From NCBI GenBank assembly GCA_001510455.1, contig LFFH01000040.1, positions 1-12,049 on the forward strand: a stretch of DNA of 12,049 nucleotides. The letters are read 5' to 3'. The notes under the pieces were generated by a model. The model ran no database searches and was not told the DNA's origin. It saw only the letters and a list, made by a program, of their open reading frames with translations. This document shows, piece after piece, positions 6,496 to 12,049 of this stretch. This DNA comes from Actinobacteria bacterium casp-actino8. Its GTDB lineage: Bacteria > Actinomycetota > Acidimicrobiia > Acidimicrobiales > Ilumatobacteraceae. Made by a program: the position numbers and the translations under genes. Position 1 is the first letter of the stretch, and each line of letters starts with the position of its first letter.

Positions 6496-9045
6496 TCAGT
6501 CGAGACGAGCGACGAGTCCGGGGCCCTCTCGTCGCCGCAATGCCACGTTGACGCGCTGGCGTTCGAGGATCTGTTCGAGAGTCTTGGCGGCTTGAGGGAT
6601 CGGGCGCTCGGCGAAGAATGCTTGGACATCGGTCTCGACGTCGTCCGTGTTGAGGAGTTTGACGGGGTCGATCATGCGAACGATGGTGTTGGAGGGAAAT
6701 TTCTCGTTGGCGAGGTTCCAGTTCCGTCGGACGAACTCCCAGGACTCCCGACCGTGCTTGCGATGGGCGATGCATCGAGCGAGGAGGAACGGGGCGTTCT
6801 GCGTCTTCACGTCAGGACCGAGAGCGAGTTCACAGGTGCGTCGGACGAGTTCGGCGGAATCGAATTCGGCGAGAGCGTAGAGATAACGGAGTTGCTCCTG
6901 CGGAGTATCGGAGTTGCGGAAACGATCGACCATGTCGTCGTAGACCTCGGTGTCACCGTAGGTGGCGACCACGGTGGTGGCAGCGGCAACCAGTTCGGGG
7001 TGCACCGAGTTCGCTTGGCTGCGAGAGCGATCGAGTACGGCTCGGCAGCGTTCGATGGCCGAGGTGTCGGCACCAAGGACAGCGGCGAGGGTCACGAGCA
7101 GACCGCGCAACTTGCCACGGAGATCGTCTTCCCCGTCGACCGGCTCCCAGCCGAGATCATCGAGCGCGGGTGTCACGATCCGACGCACCTCGGAGCGGAA
7201 TCGCTCGTACGACACGTCGTCGAGAAGCCGTCCGATGGCTCGTAGTCCGTTCGCCATCACCTGCCAGACGGCGAGGTCTCGCTCGTTCACGAACGATGCG
7301 ACGAAATCGAGGTAGCTGCCGGCGGACAGTCGTCCGGCGACCACTGCGTTCCAGGCGTCGTCGACGAGGTTGTATCGCTCGATCGTGGAGACCTTGGCCA
7401 GAACCCGAGAATCGATTCGAGAGAGCAGGTCGGGCGAGTAGGCCACGCGGTAGAAGCCGTGTCCCCCTGCGTTGACGATCACCGCCTCGGAAGAGGGCAG
7501 AGGAATCTCGATCGGTTCGTCCTCGAGAAGTACCCGAGCTTCTTCGTCGCCGATCCGTACGTGGATCGGAACGAGCCAGGACTGATGTGGAACGTCGGCA
7601 TCTGCGTCGAAGAGGAATCGTTGTTGGGTGAGCCTGATGCGAGTTCCGTCACCGACGAGAGTTGCGGTGACCAGCGGGAATCCTGGCTGCCAGATCCACG
7701 AATCCATGATGCGACGGACGGGCTCACCACCGTCGTGGACGACGGCCTCCTCGATCGAGTCCCAGAGATCGGAGGTCTCGGTGTTGCCATAGGAATGGGC
7801 GGTGAGATAGCGGCGCACGCCGTCGCGGAATCGCTCGGGTCCGAGGTACTGCTCGAGCATGCGGAGCAGCGCTCCACCCTTCTGGTAGGTGAGGACGTCG
7901 AACATTCCTTCGCAGTCCTCGGGAGTGAGAACTTCGTATTCCACCGAACGAGTCGCGACGAGAGAGTCGGTCTCGAAGGCCACCGAGCGTTCGAGTGAGA
8001 AACTGGTCCATCGCTCCCAGTCGGGACGGTAGGCGTCGACCGCGGCGACTTCCATGAAGGTGGCGAAGGCCTCGTTCAGCCAGATGCCGTTCCACCATTT
8101 CATGGTGACGAGATCACCGAACCACATGTGCGCGAGTTCGTGACTCACGACGTCGGCGACCAACTCTCGTTCGACTTGCGTGCTGGTGGTCGGATCGACG
8201 AGGAGCAAACTTTCGCGGTAGGTGATGCAGCCCACGTTCTCCATGGCACCGGCCGCGAAGTCGGGGAGGGCGATCATGTCGATCTTGGCGTCGGCGTAGG
8301 GGATTCCGTAGTACTCGGTGAACCAGCGAAGGCTGGCCGATCCGACGTCGAGACCGAAGTCGGTGAGGTGGGCCTTCCCCGGAACGTGGACGATCCTCAG
8401 GGGAACGCCCCCGACGTCGATCGAAGGAGTCGCGTCGAGTCGGCCCACCACGAACGCAACCAGGTAGGTGCTCATCGGCATGGTGTCGGCGAAGGACACC
8501 GCCACCTTGCCGATGCGCTCCTGACGCCCGATCTCGGGGCCGTTGCTCACGGCCATCAGTCCGTTGTCGACGATCAGGGTCACGGCGAAGACCGCCTTGA
8601 AGTCGGGTTCGTCGAAGCACGGAAACGCTCGCCGGCAGTCGGTCGCTTGCATCTGAGTGCATGCGATCACGTGCTCGACACCGTCGTCGTCTCGGTAGGT
8701 GCTTCGGTAGAAGCCGCGGAGCTTGTCGTTGAGGGTGCCCGTGAACTCGACGTCGATTGCCACCGGTCCCGGGCGAATCTCGTCGATCGTGCCGATCACC
8801 AATCGCTCACTCTCCTCGTCGACCGAGAAGGGCACCGGGCCCCCGTCGACGAACACCTGATGAACGTCGAGTTCGGCGACGTTGAGCACGATCCGACGGG
8901 TCGTCTCCGTGGCTTCGGCCGAAATGACGACTCGACCGACGAACGTCGCATGGGCCAGATCCGGTTCGAGTTCGAGTTCGTACCGTCGTGGAATCACGTT
9001 CCGAGGTAGGCGATGTGGGTCGAGATCGGTCTCGGTTCTGGTCAC
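6496..9045 (-). CDS. pepN: M1 family zinc aminopeptidase (aminopeptidase N)
   Basis: This 849-residue gluzincin aminopeptidase removes N-terminal residues from peptides and is probably cytosolic, since no signal peptide is visible. The N-terminal beta-sandwich domain (about 10-205) includes CFDEPDFKA. The catalytic domain carries the exopeptidase motif GAMEN at 266-270 and the zinc site HELAH at 302-306 with the third ligand E325 in NEAFA (HEXXH-18-E spacing). The transition-state tyrosine is Y387 in DVLTYQKGG. The C-terminal helical ERAP1_C-like domain runs from about 520 to 835. Length matches actinobacterial PepN (about 850). The GTG at 9043-9045 begins the homologous N-terminus; the frame is open for 353 more codons upstream but only as the antisense of the kinase gene. 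A TACGCT box lies seven bases before the GTG and there is no Shine-Dalgarno. Its likely role is general peptide turnover, apparently unrelated to the neighbouring catabolic genes. Confidence 0.95.
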   Translation of the reverse strand: MTRTETDLDPHRLPRNVIPRRYELELEPDLAHATFVGRVVISAEATETTRRIVLNVAELDVHQVFVDGGPVPFSVDEESERLVIGTIDEIRPGPVAIDVEFTGTLNDKLRGFYRSTYRDDDGVEHVIACTQMQATDCRRAFPCFDEPDFKAVFAVTLIVDNGLMAVSNGPEIGRQERIGKVAVSFADTMPMSTYLVAFVVGRLDATPSIDVGGVPLRIVHVPGKAHLTDFGLDVGSASLRWFTEYYGIPYADAKIDMIALPDFAAGAMENVGCITYRESLLLVDPTTSTQVERELVADVVSHELAHMWFGDLVTMKWWNGIWLNEAFATFMEVAAVDAYRPDWERWTSFSLERSVAFETDSLVATRSVEYEVLTPEDCEGMFDVLTYQKGGALLRMLEQYLGPERFRDGVRRYLTAHSYGNTETSDLWDSIEEAVVHDGGEPVRRIMDSWIWQPGFPLVTATLVGDGTRIRLTQQRFLFDADADVPHQSWLVPIHVRIGDEEARVLLEDEPIEIPLPSSEAVIVNAGGHGFYRVAYSPDLLSRIDSRVLAKVSTIERYNLVDDAWNAVVAGRLSAGSYLDFVASFVNERDLAVWQVMANGLRAIGRLLDDVSYERFRSEVRRIVTPALDDLGWEPVDGEDDLRGKLRGLLVTLAAVLGADTSAIERCRAVLDRSRSQANSVHPELVAAATTVVATYGDTEVYDDMVDRFRNSDTPQEQLRYLYALAEFDSAELVRRTCELALGPDVKTQNAPFLLARCIAHRKHGRESWEFVRRNWNLANEKFPSNTIVRMIDPVKLLNTDDVETDVQAFFAERPIPQAAKTLEQILERQRVNVALRRREGPGLVARLD

Positions 9046-9052
9046 GTCGGCG

Positions 9053-9058
9053 AGCGTA
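9053..9058 (-). promoter_or_regulatory. Putative leaderless -10 box for the aminopeptidase gene
   Basis: On the - strand TACGCT (TANNNT) is followed by seven bases and the GTG start at 9045. No Shine-Dalgarno lies between them and no clear -35 is seen. It sits in a roughly 36-base divergent intergenic region that must also hold the start signals of the kinase gene, which makes very short or absent leaders likely on both sides. Confidence 0.38.
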
Positions 9059-9067
9059 GTGGCAAGG

Positions 9068-9073
9068 TACGGT
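9068..9073 (+). promoter_or_regulatory. Putative -10 box for the PfkB kinase operon
   Basis: TACGGT (TANNNT) ends eight bases before the GTG at 9082. The box supports 9082 as the translation start of a leaderless or nearly leaderless mRNA. No -35 element is recognisable; TTGACT at 9073-9078 overlaps the box and has no matching downstream -10. Motif evidence only. Confidence 0.3.
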
Positions 9074-9081
9074 TGACTTTC

Positions 9082-10107
9082 GTGCCGTTCCCCGATCCGA
9101 GCAGTCGTTTCGTGCCCCGTGCTGATGGTTCGCGTTTCGACGTCGTCGGGATCGGAAACGCCCTCGTCGACGTGATCTCCCACGCCGACGACTCGTTCAT
9201 CGAACGTCAGGCTCTGACCAAGGGTTCGATGACCCTCGTCGACACCGACCGAGCGCTCCACCTGTATCGCGCCCTCGGATCGGCCGTCGAAATGAGCGGC
9301 GGTTCGGCCGCCAACACCGTCAGTGGTGTGGCGAGTTTCGGTGGCCTCGGCGCTTACGTCGGCAAGGTGAGCTCCGACGAACTCGGGGAGGTGTTCGGTC
9401 ACGATCTCCATGCAGTCGGCGTGCACTTCGCCCCGGGGGCCCACCTCGACGAGATTCCGACCGGGCGATGCATCATCGTCGTGACTCCCGATGCCCAGCG
9501 CACGATGAACACGTATCTCGGTGTCTCGTCGTACTTGTGTCCCGACGACGTCGACGAAGCAGTCGTGGCCGACGGCCGAATCCTGTACATGGAGGGCTAT
9601 CTCTTCGATCGCGACGATGCGAAGGAGGCTTTCCGGCACGCAGCGCGGATCGCTCACCGTGCCGGTCGGCAGGTGTCGCTCACGCTCTCCGACAGTTTCT
9701 GCGTCGATCGACACCGTGACGATTTTCGGGCCTTGGTCGAAGACGAAGTCGACGTCCTGTTCGCCAACGAGGAGGAACTGTGCTCGCTCTACGAGACCGA
9801 AAGGTTCGAAGCAGCGATCGCATCGGTTCGTCGGGACAGTGCGCTGGCGGTCGTCACCCGGGGGCCTCTCGGGGCCACCGTCGTGACACGTGACGAGATC
9901 GTCCCGATTGCCGCCGAACCAGTCGATCACGTCCTCGACACGACGGGCGCCGGAGACCTCTTCGCGGCCGGGTTTCTCTACGGACTCACCAATGGTCGTT
10001 CGCTTGCCGAAGCGGGTCGACTGGGTGCGATTGCGGCGTCGGAAGTGATCTCTCACGTGGGTCCGCGTCCGCTCGTCGAGTTGCGCACTCTCGATCCGCG
10101 TCACTAG
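9082..10107 (+). CDS. PfkB-family carbohydrate/nucleoside kinase (adenosine kinase-like)
   Basis: This 341-residue cytosolic ribokinase-superfamily protein transfers the ATP gamma-phosphate to a sugar or nucleoside hydroxyl. It opens with FDVVGIGNALVDV (19-31), continues with the SGGSAANT glycine motif (72-79) and GKVSSDELG (94-102), and has TLSDSFCVDRHRDDF at 201-215. It ends with the PfkB signature DTTGAGDLFAAGF (286-298), in which D292 is the catalytic base and TGAGD forms the anion hole. The GNAxVDV and SDSFCVDRHR elements resemble bacterial proteins annotated as adenosine kinase, so a nucleoside substrate is my first choice, with ribokinase as the alternative. Start choice is open: ATG 9013 would overlap the divergent aminopeptidase gene, GTG 9082 has a -10-like box, and GTG 9112 is also possible because the conserved core starts soon after. 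The phosphomutase follows after 24 bases. Confidence 0.9.
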   Translation: MPFPDPSSRFVPRADGSRFDVVGIGNALVDVISHADDSFIERQALTKGSMTLVDTDRALHLYRALGSAVEMSGGSAANTVSGVASFGGLGAYVGKVSSDELGEVFGHDLHAVGVHFAPGAHLDEIPTGRCIIVVTPDAQRTMNTYLGVSSYLCPDDVDEAVVADGRILYMEGYLFDRDDAKEAFRHAARIAHRAGRQVSLTLSDSFCVDRHRDDFRALVEDEVDVLFANEEELCSLYETERFEAAIASVRRDSALAVVTRGPLGATVVTRDEIVPIAAEPVDHVLDTTGAGDLFAAGFLYGLTNGRSLAEAGRLGAIAASEVISHVGPRPLVELRTLDPRH

Positions 10108-10131
10108 TGCGAAACTCTTGGAGTGTCCACG

Positions 10132-11766
10132 ATGATCGACGACTCGCAGTCGGATGAACGGATCCGTACCGTGGCCGTGGCGTGGCGCGACGCCGAGCCG
10201 GACGAAGACATCCGAGCCGAGATCGACGATCTGCTGGCCGGACCCATCGAGATGCTGCGAGAGCGTTTCACGGGCGGGCTGACGTTCGGCACGGCGGGGT
10301 TACGAGCGGCGATCGGTGCCGGTCCGCGTCGCATGAACCGCCTGGTCGTGCGACGCGCCGCAACCGGTCTGGTCGATCGGCTCCTCGCTGACGGAGGGGA
10401 CGTCGTCGATCGAGGAATCGTCGTCGGCTGGGATGCTCGTCCGAAGAGTCACGACTTCGCGTTCGACACTGCGCGGGTGGCGGCAGCGCGAGGGGTGAAG
10501 GTCTTTCTCATGCCTCGCGAGGTGCCGACTCCGGTTCTGGCGTGGAACATCACTCGTCTCGGATGTGTCGCTGGAGTGATGGTGACGGCGAGTCACAATC
10601 CACCCTCCGACAACGGGTACAAGGTTTATCTCGGTGGGGGAGCACAGATCGTCCCGCCGGTCGACGCCGAGATCGCATCGGCGATCGATGCCGTCGATGC
10701 CACGCAGGTTCCTCTCTCGTCGATCGACGATCCATTGATCGTTCGACTCGACGAGTCGGTGATCGATGACTACGTACGGTTCGTTCCGTCGGTCGCTCTG
10801 GTTTCCGAGGAGAAGTTGACGGGTGCTCGGGTGACCGTTGCATACACGGCTCTGCACGGCGTCGGAGGCGAACTCGTGCGGCGCGTGCTCGAGTCGATCG
10901 ACGGTGTCGAGCTCGTCGTGGTCGACGAGCAACAGACTCCTGACGGGACGTTCCCCACCGTTCCGTTCCCGAACCCCGAAGAGCCCGGGGCCATGGACGC
11001 GGTGATCGAACTGGCCCGTCGATCGGAAGCCGATGTCGCTCTTGCCAACGATCCCGACGCCGATCGTCTCGGGGTCGCGATACCGACGGCCGACGGACAT
11101 TGGCGGCGACTGGCGGGCGACGAAATCGGATGGTTGTTGGCCGATCACGTTCTCGCCAATACGGCAGGCTCTGATCGACTGATGGTGAGCACTCTCGTGT
11201 CGTCGTCCCTGGTGGGTCGCATGGCGCGCGAGGCCGGAGTGCACTTCGAGGAGAGCTACACCGGTTTCAAGTGGATCGCCGACGTCGCACGTCGGTTTCC
11301 TGACGAACGTCTGGTCTTCGCCTACGAGCAGGCCCTCGGATATCTCGTCGGCGGAGACCCGCTCGACAAGGACGGGATGAGTGCCGCTCTGGTGGTGGTC
11401 GAAATCGCTCGCCTGGCTGCGTCCGCCGGCACGACGATCGAAGGGCGTCTCGAGTCCATCGCTCAGCGGTTCGGTCGGTACCGAACCGCTGAAACTGCCG
11501 TCCCGATGTCTCCGGAAGAAGGTTCTCGAGTCGTGGCGAAGTTCCAGGCGTCACCGCCTTCGCAGATCGCCGGACGAGACGTGGCCTCGATCGAGAATCA
11601 CCCTGAGGCGTCGCTCGTCCGCATACACCTGTCGGGACCGAATTCGGTGCGAGTTCAGATCAGGCCGAGTGGCACCGAACCCAAAGTGAAGCTCTACGGA
11701 GAGGCCGTCGACATCGACCCCGAACCGTTTCTGCAGGCCGTGCGCGAAATGTTGTCCTCGTCGTGA
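10132..11766 (+). CDS. Phosphoglucomutase/phosphomannomutase (PmmB-type alpha-D-phosphohexomutase)
   Basis: This 544-residue enzyme of the alpha-D-phosphohexomutase superfamily interconverts sugar 1- and 6-phosphates (or pentose 1- and 5-phosphates) through a phosphoserine. All four signature loops are visible (numbering from ATG 10132): TFGTAGLRA at 51-59, the phosphoserine loop TASHNP with S154, the metal loop DPDADR at 307-312, the sugar loop around YEQALGY at 398-404, and the phosphate loop RPSGTEPK at 511-518. Length and the FGTAGLR opening fit the longer PGM2/PmmB class rather than the roughly 450-residue ManB/GlmM class. ATG 10132 is preferred because GGAG at 10120-10123 lies eight bases upstream; GTG 10123 is an alternative adding three residues, with GAAACT six bases before it. 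It is 24 bases after the kinase gene and probably co-transcribed. Phosphopentomutase activity in nucleoside salvage is a reasonable hypothesis. Confidence 0.93.
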   Translation: MIDDSQSDERIRTVAVAWRDAEPDEDIRAEIDDLLAGPIEMLRERFTGGLTFGTAGLRAAIGAGPRRMNRLVVRRAATGLVDRLLADGGDVVDRGIVVGWDARPKSHDFAFDTARVAAARGVKVFLMPREVPTPVLAWNITRLGCVAGVMVTASHNPPSDNGYKVYLGGGAQIVPPVDAEIASAIDAVDATQVPLSSIDDPLIVRLDESVIDDYVRFVPSVALVSEEKLTGARVTVAYTALHGVGGELVRRVLESIDGVELVVVDEQQTPDGTFPTVPFPNPEEPGAMDAVIELARRSEADVALANDPDADRLGVAIPTADGHWRRLAGDEIGWLLADHVLANTAGSDRLMVSTLVSSSLVGRMAREAGVHFEESYTGFKWIADVARRFPDERLVFAYEQALGYLVGGDPLDKDGMSAALVVVEIARLAASAGTTIEGRLESIAQRFGRYRTAETAVPMSPEEGSRVVAKFQASPPSQIAGRDVASIENHPEASLVRIHLSGPNSVRVQIRPSGTEPKVKLYGEAVDIDPEPFLQAVREMLSSS

Positions 11767-11773
11767 GCAGATG

Positions 11774-12049
11774 TCACTCGGCGCGGCCGACCGGTTGGCC
11801 ATCGATGATCTGATCGAGATACTCCGACAGGCCGTAGCCCTTCTTCCCGGAGTGCTCGGCCGAGGTCATCGTCCATTCGGTCATGCCTTCGCTGATGCGG
11901 GTGGTGAGCCACTCACCATCGGGAGTCTGTCGTCGGTTGCGAAGAGGAATCAGGCTCATCACTTCTCCGGTGAAGGTCCATTCCCTGCCACTTCGTGACG
12001 AACGCAGTACCGCTTCGATCTTCTCGTGGTACGAGTCGTCACCGCGGAA
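11774..12049 (-). CDS. C-terminal fragment of an unidentified gene running off the right edge
   Basis: The - strand frame is open from the window edge to a TGA at 11774-11776, giving the last 91 residues of a protein whose start lies beyond 12049. Internal start codons exist (for example GTG at 11960-11962) but the upstream codons read as plausible protein (YHEKIEAVLRS, then GREWTFTGEV), so I treat it as 3'-partial rather than a 62-residue gene. The end, with ISEGMTEWTM and GYGLSEYLDQI, resembles the C-terminus of lipocalin-like proteins of the DUF7064/AttH-CrtC type seen in actinobacterial lipid or steroid loci. This identification is from memory of the motif and is weak. It is convergent with the phosphomutase, seven bases apart, with no visible terminator between them. 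Confidence 0.6.
   Translation of the reverse strand, partial: FRGDDSYHEKIEAVLRSSRSGREWTFTGEVMSLIPLRNRRQTPDGEWLTTRISEGMTEWTMTSAEHSGKKGYGLSEYLDQIIDGQPVGRAE

Noticed and set aside
6466..9009. Several + strand open frames of 180-290 codons inside the aminopeptidase gene.
   Set aside because: They are shadows opposite a gene with a complete HEXXH-18-E zinc site, with no start signals and no recognisable domains of their own.
9046..10104. A - strand extension of pepN by 353 codons, giving a 1202-residue frame.
   Set aside because: It is the antisense of the PfkB kinase, which has all its motifs. M1 homology starts at the GTG at 9045 and 849 residues is the normal family length.
1..12049. Mobile element, CRISPR array, attachment site or defence system near the tRNA.
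   Set aside because: No transposase, integrase, repeat-spacer pattern or direct repeat of the tRNA 3' end was seen. The tRNA is intact and followed by a normal terminator and a metabolic gene.
1..12049. Impression of many TCGA and CGATCG tetramers/hexamers across the window.
   Set aside because: I could not count them against a composition-matched background. It is likely a genome-wide style of a high-GC genome with frequent Asp, Val, Ser and Arg codons.

Overview
The window looks like chromosomal core and catabolic DNA from a high-GC actinobacterium. The evidence is frequent GTG starts, few strong Shine-Dalgarno sites, TANNNT boxes sitting 6-8 bases before several start codons (a leaderless arrangement common in actinobacteria), an acyl-CoA dehydrogenase with the actinobacterial FadE-type C-terminus, and a PmmB-type sugar phosphomutase. 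An Acidimicrobiia-like marine or soil lineage is my guess from overall style only. I see no mobile element, CRISPR array, prophage gene, defence system or broken gene, and no gene-free stretch longer than about 130 bases.

Left edge (1-1354): a tRNA-Ala(CGC) with a strong intrinsic terminator, then a class III (CaiB/BaiF) CoA-transferase on the + strand. Region 1382-3098 (- strand) is a compact three-gene unit read from right to left: a short-chain dehydrogenase/reductase, a SnoaL/NTF2-like protein, and a low-molecular-weight protein tyrosine phosphatase starting one base after the preceding stop. Region about 3207-4376 (+) is an acyl-CoA dehydrogenase, divergent from the SDR. Region 4391-6435 (-) is a thiolase and a crotonase-fold protein joined by a GTGA stop/start overlap. 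Together these genes supply CoA activation, alpha,beta-dehydrogenation, hydration or isomerisation, ketone/alcohol redox and thiolytic cleavage, so the left half reads as a beta-oxidation-type catabolic island for an unidentified acyl-CoA substrate (fatty, terpenoid or steroid side chain are all possible).

Right half: a large M1 zinc aminopeptidase (6496-9045, -) is divergent, across only about 36 bases, from a PfkB-family (adenosine/ribokinase-like) kinase. The kinase is followed 24 bases later by a phosphoglucomutase/phosphomannomutase of the PmmB type. That pair could form a nucleoside or pentose salvage unit. At the right edge the C-terminal 91 codons of another gene enter on the - strand, convergent with the mutase.

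Nothing here amounts to a clearly new system. The points most worth a second look are the repeated leaderless-promoter geometry, the crotonase lacking both canonical glutamates, the phosphatase embedded in a catabolic operon, the relocated catalytic base of the acyl-CoA dehydrogenase, and the kinase-mutase pair. Several very long antisense open frames are composition artefacts and would mislead a simple gene caller.
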